DNA of 64,000 nt, taken from contig CBDBVE010000009.1 in the NCBI GenBank assembly GCA_965212595.1, positions 248,001 through 312,000 on the forward strand, in the 5' to 3' direction. This DNA comes from Poritiphilus sp965212595 (lineage in GTDB: Bacteria > Bacteroidota > Bacteroidia > Flavobacteriales > Flavobacteriaceae). The position numbers were made by a program, and so were the translations under genes. The first letter of the stretch is position 1. Every line of letters begins with the position of its first letter. Positions 1 through 7,546 of this stretch are shown here, in pieces. The notes under the pieces are model-generated. The model did not search any database. It was given only the letters and a program-made list of their open reading frames with translations, and was not told where the DNA came from.

Positions 1-295
1 TCTTACGGTAGCACTGGATGTAACAATCAGCGACGACTTACGAAAAGAGGGGATTGCAAGAGAACTGGTAAACAGGATTCAGAACCTTAGAAAAGAATCC
101 GGTTTTGAGGTTACAGACAAAATAAGGATTAAGATACAGAAAGACGGTTATGTAGAAAAGGCGGTTGAGAGCAATATCAATTATATTAAAACCGAAACCC
201 TAACTGCACAACTTGATTTTGAAGAGACTTTAGAAAAAGGAACGGCAATCGCCTTTGATGAAGTAAATACAAAATTGTTTATACAAAAGGATTAG
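1..295 (+). CDS. ileS: Isoleucyl-tRNA synthetase, C-terminal end (partial)
   Basis: The reading frame is open from base 2 to a TAG stop at 293-295 and encodes the last 97 residues of a protein cut by the window edge. The segment contains D-D-L-R-K-E-G-I-A-R-E-L-V-N-R-I-Q, the conserved start of the C-terminal anticodon-side region of bacterial/eukaryotic-type IleRS, followed by a typical mixed alpha/beta tail. IleRS charges tRNA-Ile in the cytoplasm. The gene order ileS, DksA-like, lspA is common in Flavobacteria, which supports the call. Catalytic motifs lie outside the window and cannot be checked. Confidence 0.88.
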   Translation, partial: LTVALDVTISDDLRKEGIARELVNRIQNLRKESGFEVTDKIRIKIQKDGYVEKAVESNINYIKTETLTAQLDFEETLEKGTAIAFDEVNTKLFIQKD

Positions 296-299
296 AACA

Positions 300-683
300 A
301 TGGGAAAAGATTTAAAGGTTAGATATTCAGATAAAGAATTGGAAGGATTCAGAATTCTTATAGAGGAAAAGATAGAAAAGGCAAAGAGCCATTTAGACCT
401 TTTGAGGAGTTCATACATGAATGATGGTAATAACGGGACAGACGATACTGCTCCTACTTTTAAGGCCTTTGAGGAAGGGTCCGAGACCATGAGCAAAGAA
501 GCCAACACGCAACTTGCCATCCGTCAGGAGAAATTTATCAGAGATTTAAAAAATGCCTTGTTGCGTATAGAGAACAAAACTTATGGTATTTGCCGGGTTA
601 CCGGAAAACTGATCAATAAGGAACGGCTTAAACTGGTTCCTCATGCTACTTTGAGTATTGAGGCGAAAAATATGCAGAAATAG
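300..683 (+). CDS. DksA/TraR family protein with degenerate zinc finger
   Basis: A 127-aa protein starting 4 bases after the ileS stop, so probably cotranscribed with it. The N-terminal half is helical and charged, matching the coiled-coil of DksA/TraR proteins that reach into the RNA polymerase secondary channel. The C-terminal part, from YGICRVTGKL to the end (about residues 95-125), aligns with the DksA zinc-finger block. Only the first of the four expected cysteines remains (C98); the other positions are T, S and a non-cysteine residue. From memory of the family, many Bacteroidota homologues share this loss. A DksA-like transcriptional role is inferred, since zinc cannot be bound in the usual way. 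A strong terminator follows directly. Confidence 0.8.
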   Translation: MGKDLKVRYSDKELEGFRILIEEKIEKAKSHLDLLRSSYMNDGNNGTDDTAPTFKAFEEGSETMSKEANTQLAIRQEKFIRDLKNALLRIENKTYGICRVTGKLINKERLKLVPHATLSIEAKNMQK

Positions 684-687
684 AACT

Positions 688-710
688 AAAACGCCTTCAG
701 GGCGTTTTTT
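688..710 (+). terminator. Rho-independent terminator after the DksA-like gene
   Basis: AAACGCC, a five-base loop (TTCAG), GGCGTTT and a T run form a compact hairpin with a U tract, 4 bases after the DksA-like stop. The T run ends only 3 bases before the ATG at 714, so the next gene has almost no leader outside the terminator. Confidence 0.85.
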
Positions 711-713
711 GTT

Positions 714-1340
714 ATGATAAAGAGCAGCTTGTTCCTACTGATGTCCTTATGTGCTTTAAATGCAACGCAAGGGCAGAAACTGGTAAAAAAATCGCTCTTA
801 CCTCCTAAGACTGATTTCTTTCAGATAGATACCAGTAATTGCTTTAAAGTAGAAGTTGAGACTGCAGATTCAAACGAATTGCAGGTAGAAGCCTTTATTG
901 ATGGAGAGTACCGTAAAGACCTTCTAGTGAAAATCTCTGAAGAAGGAAGAACGGTTAAGATAAGCGCCGGATTTCAGCCAAATTTTGTAAATCCCAATGA
1001 TAAACTCAGCGCTCATAAGGTTATCTCAATCGCTCTGAAAATAAGGCTTCCTGAGCTTAAAAGAGTTCAACTTTTTGGAAAAAGCAGTAATATAACCATC
1101 AGCGGTTTGTATACAGATCTAAATGTTTCACTAAACGATGGGCGATGCATTCTGAATAGCGTCTCTGAAAATGTATCGGTAAAAACCCAAAGTGGAGATA
1201 TCACTGTAAATAGTATTTCAGCTATTGTGGAGGCCAATACAAAATACGGAAAGATATACAGGCAAAAGTTACCTGAGAGCGACGACAGATTTGTGTTAAA
1301 CAGCATCTCTGGAAATATTTGGATCAATACTGTTAATTAA
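714..1340 (+). CDS. Secreted protein with DUF4097-like beta repeats
   Basis: A 208-aa protein with a clear signal peptide (MIKSSLFLLMSLCALNATQGQ, cleavage near residue 20). The rest is almost all short beta strands. Repeating patterns such as SSNITISG, ENVSVKT, GDITVNS and GNIWINT (residues ~120-207) resemble the right-handed beta helix of DUF4097/DUF2807 putative adhesins. It is probably periplasmic or surface-exposed, and its function is unknown. The ATG at 714 is preferred over the in-frame ATG at 741 because only the longer form has the positively charged N-terminus of a signal peptide. It sits between the DksA-like gene and lspA, which are usually adjacent in this group, so it may be an insertion in a conserved cluster. 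Confidence 0.65.
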   Translation: MIKSSLFLLMSLCALNATQGQKLVKKSLLPPKTDFFQIDTSNCFKVEVETADSNELQVEAFIDGEYRKDLLVKISEEGRTVKISAGFQPNFVNPNDKLSAHKVISIALKIRLPELKRVQLFGKSSNITISGLYTDLNVSLNDGRCILNSVSENVSVKTQSGDITVNSISAIVEANTKYGKIYRQKLPESDDRFVLNSISGNIWINTVN

Positions 1341-1394
1341 CGGGCATTTGAGCGTAAAACACCCCTTTCTTACAGTCAATTAACGATTTATCCC

Positions 1395-1417
1395 TATTTT
1401 TGCCCAACTTATTTTTG
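1395..1417 (+). promoter_or_regulatory. Two possible -7 boxes upstream of lspA
   Basis: TATTTTTG occurs at 1395-1402 and again at 1410-1417, each a perfect match to the Bacteroidota -7 consensus TAnnTTTG. No TTG is present at the expected -33 distance for either. The second would start transcription very near the lspA ATG at 1423. Confidence 0.4.
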
Positions 1418-1422
1418 AGCTG

Positions 1423-2085
1423 ATGAAATTGAAAACTTCCCTACTGCTGATATTCCTTGTGCTATTGGTAGATCAACTTACTAAAATCTATGTGAAAACC
1501 AATTTTGTGCTAGAGCAATCAGTGGAAGTGTTTGATTGGTTCAAAATATTTTTTATCGAAAATGAAGGAGCGGCCTGGGGCACTAAGCTAAGTGATATAC
1601 TCCCCATATCGGACTCCGCCGGGAAACTCGTCCTTACAATTTTCAGACTGTTTGCGATTGTAGGAATAGGCTACTGGCTTTACGATATTATACGTAAGCA
1701 AGCGAGCAAGACATTAATCCTTGCGGTTTCACTTATATTTGCTGGCGCTCTTGGGAATATCATTGATTCTGTTTTCTATGGGATACTATTTAATGACAGT
1801 ACCAGAGAAGTGGCTACAATGTTTTCAGAAGAACCCTATGGCAGTCTTTTCTATGGTAAAGTAGTTGACATGCTCTATTTTCCTTTGATAAATACCACCT
1901 GGCCAGATTGGGTACCTTATTTCGGAGGCAAAGCCTTTAGGTTTTTTGAACCGGTCTTTAACATTGCAGACACTGCCATAAGTACTGGAGTGGGTATTTT
2001 AATCGTTTTTAATAAGAAGGCCTTTGCGAAAGAAGAGGACGAGCTAATTAAAGAAGAATTGCGGGAAGCAGATCAGAACTCATAG
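1423..2085 (+). CDS. lspA: Lipoprotein signal peptidase (signal peptidase II)
   Basis: A 220-aa integral membrane aspartic peptidase that removes signal peptides from diacylglyceryl-modified prolipoproteins. Four hydrophobic segments are visible (about residues 5-23, 69-89, 97-117 and 180-197). Conserved motifs are GNIID (111-115), KVVDM (146-150) and FNIAD (179-183). The predicted catalytic aspartates are D149 and D183. The family is usually 160-170 aa. The extra length is mainly a loop of about 30 residues between GNIID and KVVDM plus an acidic tail, a pattern I associate with Bacteroidota LspA. Many lipoproteins encoded in this window would be its substrates. Its 3' end overlaps the convergent cyclo-ligase gene by 13 bases. 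Confidence 0.95.
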   Translation: MKLKTSLLLIFLVLLVDQLTKIYVKTNFVLEQSVEVFDWFKIFFIENEGAAWGTKLSDILPISDSAGKLVLTIFRLFAIVGIGYWLYDIIRKQASKTLILAVSLIFAGALGNIIDSVFYGILFNDSTREVATMFSEEPYGSLFYGKVVDMLYFPLINTTWPDWVPYFGGKAFRFFEPVFNIADTAISTGVGILIVFNKKAFAKEEDELIKEELREADQNS

Positions 2086-2633
2086 ATCTTTTTAGGAGTT
2101 ACACAAAAATCAAGCGGCACATCATTTTCAGCAATATCCATGATCTTCTCTTCGGCCTCGAACAATGACAGCCCCACCTTAATCACATCAGTCTTGCATT
2201 TGCTGAGAAAAAGGTCGTAAAACCCCTTGCCATAACCTACTCTGTTTCCTTTGATATCGAAAGCTAACAAGGGAACAAAGACTACATCTATTTTATTCGT
2301 AGGCACTTCCAGGCCAGCTGTAGGTTCGGGAATATTCCATTTATTCTTTTTAAATATCGTACTGTCTGTAAGCAGATAATGATTCATTTCCTGCTCATTA
2401 ATGACCTTAGGGATTACTACATTTTTGTCTTTCCCTTGAAGTACTGATAAAATGAAGGAAGTATCTATTTCTCCCTGTTCGGGGATTTGCATAAAAAGGT
2501 GATAATACTCGTAAGACCAAACGGCCAGTTTTAAAACATTATTGGCAATAGCAATACTAGCGCTAGAAAGCGCTTCTGGTGAGATATTTTTCCTTAACTG
2601 AAGATAGTTTAATCGAAGCTCTTTTTTTAGCAT
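2073..2633 (-). CDS. 5-formyltetrahydrofolate cyclo-ligase
   Basis: A 186-aa cytoplasmic protein of the 5-FCL/MTHFS family, which converts 5-formyl-THF to 5,10-methenyl-THF using ATP. The N-terminus has the basic K-K-E-L-R-L-N-Y-L-Q-L-R-K pattern that begins the family. The signature region is VFVPLLAFDIKGNRVGYGKG with FYD following (about residues 118-141), containing the phosphate-binding G-Y-G-K-G-F-Y-D. Length is normal. It is convergent with lspA and overlaps it by 13 bases. The upstream region holds no obvious strong promoter. Confidence 0.93.
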   Translation of the reverse strand: MLKKELRLNYLQLRKNISPEALSSASIAIANNVLKLAVWSYEYYHLFMQIPEQGEIDTSFILSVLQGKDKNVVIPKVINEQEMNHYLLTDSTIFKKNKWNIPEPTAGLEVPTNKIDVVFVPLLAFDIKGNRVGYGKGFYDLFLSKCKTDVIKVGLSLFEAEEKIMDIAENDVPLDFCVTPKKIYEF

Positions 2634-2675
2634 ATAAATCGATCAAACGAATGGTCCGGGGAACTATTTTCAAAA

Positions 2676-2762
2676 TTAGTCTTTCGCAGCAACTGCGAAA
2701 TAAATCTTGATAAACAGCATTAGGATCAGATACATACCCAGGGTAATAAGATAGTTGTCCAT
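2676..2762 (-). CDS. Possible 28-aa single-pass membrane peptide
   Basis: An ORF of 28 codons and a stop, reading M-D-N-Y-L-I-T-L-G-M-Y-L-I-L-M-L-F-I-K-I and then Y-F-A-V-A-A-K-D. It has one hydrophobic stretch of about 20 residues and a charged C-terminus, like known bacterial micro-membrane proteins. It lies just upstream of the cyclo-ligase gene on the same strand, 43 bases from its ATG. No convincing promoter was found; TACATTTA lies upstream but the -33 element is poorly placed. I do not recognise a family. A chance ORF in AT-rich DNA is a real alternative. Confidence 0.3.
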   Translation of the reverse strand: MDNYLITLGMYLILMLFIKIYFAVAAKD

Positions 2763-2820
2763 GTCAATGCCAGTTTTTGATGGTTTAAATGTAAAGAAAA
2801 AAAGCATACAAAACCCTATT

Positions 2821-2850
2821 AAATGCACACATTCATCGATGAAATGCACA
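2821..2850. repeat. Direct repeat flanking a palindrome in the fau-uvrC gap
   Basis: AAATGCACA occurs at 2821-2829 and 2842-2850, bracketing the perfect 12-base palindrome TTCATCGATGAA (2832-2843). Such an arrangement could be a protein binding site, though this is unproven. It lies 59-88 bases upstream of the possible 28-aa ORF on the minus strand and about 390 bases before uvrC. Confidence 0.35.
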
Positions 2851-2941
2851 TTTTTGGATTTTTTTTAACATTTTCCTGGGCTAGAGATACCTTAAACTTT
2901 GGTCATAAATCATAGTAAATATTTGACTAACAGATAGTTAT

Positions 2942-2968
2942 AAAACCTCTGAGTTGAGAGAGGCTTTT
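2942..2968. terminator. Terminator-like hairpin in the fau-uvrC gap
   Basis: AAAACCTCT, an 8-base loop and AGAGGCTTTT form a hairpin with A and T flanks on either strand. The stem is only 5 bp plus imperfect A-T pairing, so this is weak. No gene ends next to it. The rest of the 602-base gap (2634-3235) contains the small ORF, the repeat, this hairpin and the uvrC promoter, and nothing else I can support. Confidence 0.3.
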
Positions 2969-3177
2969 CCGACAGAAGTTGGTAGTTTATCGAAAAACCT
3001 AAAAATTTAACAAAATTTGGGGCTTCTTCTTCTTTGTTTGCTAACAAGGGCCAATATATTTTGTGGGATCTTAAATGAGTACGCTTGAGAGAATCTTAAA
3101 AATGCGCTCAACAAAAAAATGTTTCAGTCCCAAAAAGAGCAACTTCTTTTCAAAGCGTTAAAAAATAGCTGTATCCA

Positions 3178-3206
3178 TTGTAGTATGTTTTGGTAATTTA
3201 TCTTTG
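3178..3206 (+). promoter_or_regulatory. uvrC promoter, Bacteroidota -33/-7 type
   Basis: TTG at 3178-3180 and TATCTTTG at 3199-3206 are separated by 18 bases, matching the flavobacterial TTG-N17-23-TAnnTTTG pattern. Predicted start of transcription is a few bases after 3206, giving a leader of roughly 25 bases before the ATG at 3236. Confidence 0.7.
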
Positions 3207-3235
3207 TTAATGCACTTGCGACTTTAGTATAGACA

Positions 3236-5023
3236 ATGCCAGAACTTCCAATTGAGATACAGTTAAGTACAATACCAAATAACCCTGGGGTTTATCAGTT
3301 CTATGATTCCGACGGAAAAATCCTTTACGTCGGAAAAGCCAAGAATCTCAAGAAAAGAGTAGCCTCCTACTTTACCAAAAAACACGAATATGGGAAAACC
3401 AGGGTTTTGGTAAAAAAAATAAGTGCGGTAAAACACATTGTGGTTCCTACCGAATCAGACGCGCTACTCTTAGAAAATAATCTTATTAAGAAGTACAGGC
3501 CAAGGTATAATGTCTTGCTCAAAGATGACAAATCGTATCCCTGGATATGTATTAAAAATGAGCGCTTTCCTCGAATATTCCCTACCCGAAAATTAATACG
3601 GGACGGTTCTGAGTATTTCGGCCCCTATACAAGAATGGCCACGGTAAAGACACTTCTAGATCTCATAAAAAGTGTATATCCACTTCGCACCTGCAATTAC
3701 GATCTCTCCGAAGAGAAGATTAAAGCAGGCAAGTATAAGGTATGCTTAGAATACCATCTGGGTAATTGCAAAGGCCCTTGTGAAGGCCTCCAGACCGCTC
3801 AGGAATACCACAAACAAATCGACGATATTCGGGAGATCATTAAAGGAAATTTCAAATCTTCCCTCGCCTATTTTCGCAGGCAAATGAAGAGCCTGGCATC
3901 TGAAATGAAGTTTGAACAGGCCCAACAGATCAAAGATAAGATCGAGATTTTGGAAAACTACCAGGCAAAATCAACAATTGTAAACCCCAAGATCAACAAC
4001 GTAGATGTATTCAGCATCATTTCGGACACCACTTATGCCTATATCAATTTTCTCCAACTATCTCATGGTTCAATAATACGGTCGCATACCATGGAGATTA
4101 AAAAGAAGCTGGAAGAAACAGATGAAGAGCTGCTTCAGCTGGCTGTTGTTGAAATACGACAACGCTTCGATTCTCAATCCAAGGAATTATATCTGCCTTT
4201 TCAAATAGCTTTGTCCGAAGATCTTAAAATAAGCATTCCTAAACTGGGTGATAAGAAAAGAATACTGGAACTTTCTGAGCGAAACGCTAAATTCTTTAGG
4301 CAGGAGCGCTTTAAGCAGGTTAAAATTACAGATCCAGACCGGCATGCCAATCGTATTATGGCCCAAATGAAGAAAGACCTTCGTCTTTCCGATGCCCCAA
4401 AACACATTGAATGCTTTGACAATTCTAATATCCAGGGGAGTAACCCGGTGGCGGCCTGCGTGGTCTTCAGAAATGGCAAGCCATCCAAGAAAGAGTATCG
4501 GCATTTTAACATAAAAACCGTAGAGGGGCCAGATGATTTTGCCTCTATGGAAGAGGTGGTGTTCAGACGATACAAAAGATTGTTAAATGAAGCCCAGTCC
4601 TTGCCACAGCTTATCGTTATAGATGGCGGAAAAGGGCAATTATCCTCCGCTCTTAAAAGCCTTGAAGTCCTTGGGCTACGAGGAAAGATTGCCATTATCG
4701 GGATTGCTAAACGCCTTGAGGAAATTTACTTTCCTGACGACCCCATCCCGCTTTATCTCGACAAAAAATCTGAATCTCTGAAAATTATTCAGCAATTGAG
4801 GAATGAAGCGCACCGATTTGGTATTACCTTTCACAGAAATAAGCGAAGTAAGGCAGCGATAAATTCCGAACTTGAGAGTATCGAAGGAATTGGTGAAAAA
4901 ACCGTAAATGAATTGCTGCAACACTTCAAGTCTGTAAAAAGAATAAAAGAGGCTTCAATAGAGGCCCTCACCAAAACCATTGGAGTGGCTAAGGCAAAAA
5001 AAATATATGAGAGCTTTCATTAA
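3236..5023 (+). CDS. uvrC: Excinuclease ABC subunit C
   Basis: A 595-aa cytoplasmic DNA repair nuclease that makes both incisions around lesions marked by UvrAB. Domains in order are: N-terminal GIY-YIG nuclease (about 13-95, with N-P-G-V-Y and Y-V-G-K-A-K-N-L), cysteine-containing linker (about 145-175), UvrB-interacting UVR helix pair (about 200-240), RNase H-like nuclease with H-I-E-C-F-D-N-S-N-I-Q-G and I-V-I-D-G-G-K-G-Q-L (about 385-490), and tandem helix-hairpin-helix motifs (about 540-595, IEGIGEKT and TIGVAKAKK). Length is normal. It has its own promoter, and the following phospholipase gene starts 15 bases later, so the two may be cotranscribed. Confidence 0.97.
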   Translation: MPELPIEIQLSTIPNNPGVYQFYDSDGKILYVGKAKNLKKRVASYFTKKHEYGKTRVLVKKISAVKHIVVPTESDALLLENNLIKKYRPRYNVLLKDDKSYPWICIKNERFPRIFPTRKLIRDGSEYFGPYTRMATVKTLLDLIKSVYPLRTCNYDLSEEKIKAGKYKVCLEYHLGNCKGPCEGLQTAQEYHKQIDDIREIIKGNFKSSLAYFRRQMKSLASEMKFEQAQQIKDKIEILENYQAKSTIVNPKINNVDVFSIISDTTYAYINFLQLSHGSIIRSHTMEIKKKLEETDEELLQLAVVEIRQRFDSQSKELYLPFQIALSEDLKISIPKLGDKKRILELSERNAKFFRQERFKQVKITDPDRHANRIMAQMKKDLRLSDAPKHIECFDNSNIQGSNPVAACVVFRNGKPSKKEYRHFNIKTVEGPDDFASMEEVVFRRYKRLLNEAQSLPQLIVIDGGKGQLSSALKSLEVLGLRGKIAIIGIAKRLEEIYFPDDPIPLYLDKKSESLKIIQQLRNEAHRFGITFHRNKRSKAAINSELESIEGIGEKTVNELLQHFKSVKRIKEASIEALTKTIGVAKAKKIYESFH

Positions 5024-5038
5024 ACACCTGTCCCAATC

Positions 5039-7300
5039 ATGCAAAAAGTAGGCTTTTTACTGGGGTTCTTTTTCTTAGCCTTCCCGCTTTTCGCACAACA
5101 AAACGCGGAAAATCCACCTCCTAAGGTTGGACTGGTGCTCAGTGGGGGTGGAGCTAAAGGCCTGGCCCATATTGGAGCCCTAAAGGTGATTGAGGAGGCA
5201 GGAGTGCAAATAGACTACATTGGCGGCACCAGTATGGGAGCCATTGTTGGTGCCTTATATGCATCGGGCTATTCAGCCTCAGCTTTAGATTCTATTTTCA
5301 GAGGGACAGACTTTACCAATCTTATCCAGGACAACCTACCCAGAAGCGCCAAGACATTTTATGAGAAGGAAGATTCTGAACGCTATGCACTTACCTTGCC
5401 CTTCAATAATTTTAAGATCTCCTTTCCACCGGCTATCTCGGGAGGTCAGAATATTTACAACGAATTGGTTAGGCTGCTCTATCACGTTAAGGATGTAGAT
5501 GATTTTAATGAGTTGCCAATCCCCTTCTTTTGCATCGCTACAGATGTAGAAAAGGGAAAAGAGGTTTTGTTGAACCAGGGTTACCTGCCTGAGGCCATTT
5601 TAGCCAGCGGTACTTTTCCTTCGCTCTTCGAACCCGCGGAGGTGGATGGTAAGATTCTAATAGACGGAGGTGTACTCAACAATTACCCGGTGGCTGAGGT
5701 GAAAGCAATGGGCCCAGACCTGATAATTGGGGTAGATGTACAACACGGGCTGAGAGATAGGGAATCGCTTTCATCTGCGACCGAAATCCTGTTGCAGATC
5801 AACAACTACCGGACAGTTGGTGTTATGAAGGAAAAGTCTGAGCAGACAGACATTTACATAAAACCTGATATGGAAGCTTTTTCTGTGATAGACTTTGACA
5901 AGAAAGAAAGTATTATAGAAACAGGGGAAGCGGCTGCCATGTTAAAGCTGGAAGAACTTAAAGCGCTGGCAAAAATACAAGAGAACGAAGCAAAATCTCC
6001 GCCTATCGCTCCACAAGATACCATAATGATAAACCGGCTCATACTCAGGGGGAATAACAATTACACCAGGGGTTATGTCAAGGGAAAGTTACGATTTAAC
6101 CTGGCCGAAAGAATTACCTTTGGGAAGCTACAACAGGGCATTAGCAACCTAGCCGCTACTGGAAATTTTAAGACGATCAGATATGAATTGGTGTCTAACG
6201 GGCTCGGAGAAGATCTTGTTCTTAAGTTACGGGAAAACCCCAATAAAACGCTGATAAGAATGGGCGCCCATTACGATGATCTGTACAAAAGCGCAGCACT
6301 CATTAATCTCACCAGGAAGAATTTCCTGGTTGATGACGATGTGGCTTCTTTTGACTTTATTCTGGGTGATAATGTTAGGTATAACCTGCAATATTATGTA
6401 GATAAGGGTTTCTACTGGAGTTTTGGGATCAATTCTAGATTCAACGACTTCAGTGAAGAGATAGACTACGAGGTCATCCAGTCTAATTTTGATGTGCCCG
6501 ATGATGATAATATCAGCAATATCAGCCTGGATGTGTCTGACTTTACCAACCAGATTTATTTACAAACTGTAATACAGGAAGAGTTTGGTGTTACCTTGGG
6601 ATTGGAGCATAAATTTCTAAAGTACAGTACGACCACGATTAACGAAAGTGCAGCGAACCAAAATGAGGCTATTGTCCTGGACGATGATTCGCGTACTTTC
6701 TTTGAAAAAAGCAATTACTTAAGTGCCTACGGAAAGTTGATACTCGACACCTATGATGACCGCTATTTTCCCTCACGAGGATTATACTTCAATGGCGATT
6801 TTCATGTGTATTTATTCTCTTCCGATTTCAATGATAACTTTAAGGAGTTTTCAATTGCCAAAGCCAGAATGGGCGCGGCTTTCCCCTTGTTTGGAGATCT
6901 TTCCTTAAATCTGGAGACCGAAGGAGGATTTAAACTGGGGACATCTAATGTTACCTCTTTCGATTTTGTTCTTGGCGGTTACGGGGCTTCCCTCATCAAT
7001 AATTTTGTGCCCTTTCTTGGCTATGAGTTCTTAAGTTTACCGGGGAATAGCTACGTAAAGGCCTACGGGCGGTTAGACTATGAAATTGCGCCCAAAAACC
7101 ACTTGCTTTTTGCCGCTAACTTCTCCAATGTTGATGACGATCTGTTTAGAACTGGCGAATGGTTTACAGAGCCCGATTTTTCGGGCTATGGTGTGGGCTA
7201 TGGTTGGGAGTCTTTCTTTGGCCCGGTACAGATCTTATATTCCTGGTCTCCTCAAATTCAGGATGGCAATTTTTTCGTTAGTGTTGGTTATTGGTTCTAA
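5039..7300 (+). CDS. Patatin-like phospholipase with POTRA and outer membrane barrel
   Basis: A 753-aa secreted protein. The signal peptide is MQKVGFLLGFFFLAFPLFAQ. The patatin domain (about 29-240) has the glycine-rich oxyanion motif SGGGAKG, nucleophile elbow G-T-S-M-G with Ser65, and D-G-G with Asp209, forming the Ser-Asp dyad. A POTRA-like segment (about 325-400) precedes a C-terminal Omp85/BamA-like beta barrel ending in an aromatic-rich strand (V-G-Y-W-F). This architecture is that of RssA/PlpD-like (type Vd) proteins, with a phospholipase A-type domain fused to an outer membrane barrel. Substrate and whether the patatin domain is released are not visible. It follows uvrC by 15 bases. 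Confidence 0.9.
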   Translation: MQKVGFLLGFFFLAFPLFAQQNAENPPPKVGLVLSGGGAKGLAHIGALKVIEEAGVQIDYIGGTSMGAIVGALYASGYSASALDSIFRGTDFTNLIQDNLPRSAKTFYEKEDSERYALTLPFNNFKISFPPAISGGQNIYNELVRLLYHVKDVDDFNELPIPFFCIATDVEKGKEVLLNQGYLPEAILASGTFPSLFEPAEVDGKILIDGGVLNNYPVAEVKAMGPDLIIGVDVQHGLRDRESLSSATEILLQINNYRTVGVMKEKSEQTDIYIKPDMEAFSVIDFDKKESIIETGEAAAMLKLEELKALAKIQENEAKSPPIAPQDTIMINRLILRGNNNYTRGYVKGKLRFNLAERITFGKLQQGISNLAATGNFKTIRYELVSNGLGEDLVLKLRENPNKTLIRMGAHYDDLYKSAALINLTRKNFLVDDDVASFDFILGDNVRYNLQYYVDKGFYWSFGINSRFNDFSEEIDYEVIQSNFDVPDDDNISNISLDVSDFTNQIYLQTVIQEEFGVTLGLEHKFLKYSTTTINESAANQNEAIVLDDDSRTFFEKSNYLSAYGKLILDTYDDRYFPSRGLYFNGDFHVYLFSSDFNDNFKEFSIAKARMGAAFPLFGDLSLNLETEGGFKLGTSNVTSFDFVLGGYGASLINNFVPFLGYEFLSLPGNSYVKAYGRLDYEIAPKNHLLFAANFSNVDDDLFRTGEWFTEPDFSGYGVGYGWESFFGPVQILYSWSPQIQDGNFFVSVGYWF

Positions 7301-7475
7301 GAGTTGCCTATCCTTTAAGCCTTGCATTCCTGGACAGTAAGTTTTTGACCAAACTTCTGAATCTAACGCCTTTACTTCACCGAATTCTCCTAGTTTTTTC
7401 CGATATTTGTACCTCAGAAAAAAGCTTTTGTCAAAGATGCGAATTGATCTTACAGCTCATCTCAGGGCCATGTGG

Positions 7476-7510
7476 TAGGTTCAGTGAAACCTAGGGGAGT
7501 ACTATTCCCT
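7476..7510 (+). repeat. Two adjacent inverted repeats in the hpd leader
   Basis: TAGGTT-CAGTGA-AACCTA (7476-7493) is followed immediately by AGGG(GA)...(TT)CCCT (7493-7510). Together they could form two small hairpins, or an operator, 37-70 bases before the dioxygenase ATG. A near-consensus box CATTTTTG follows at 7511-7518. The rest of the 246-base gap shows nothing clear. Confidence 0.35.
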
Positions 7511-7546
7511 CATTTTTGTATTTATTAATCACTTCATAAAAAAATC

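Noticed and set aside
3075..3161. Second 28-codon ORF in the cyclo-ligase-uvrC gap (MSTLERILKMRSTKK...)
   Set aside because: Very basic composition, no promoter or neighbour support, and likely to arise by chance in AT-rich DNA.
7291..7494. 67-codon ORF between the phospholipase and hppD genes
   Set aside because: It begins inside the phospholipase gene in another frame, ends in the hppD leader, has no recognisable features, and overlaps the inverted repeats. It cannot be fully excluded.
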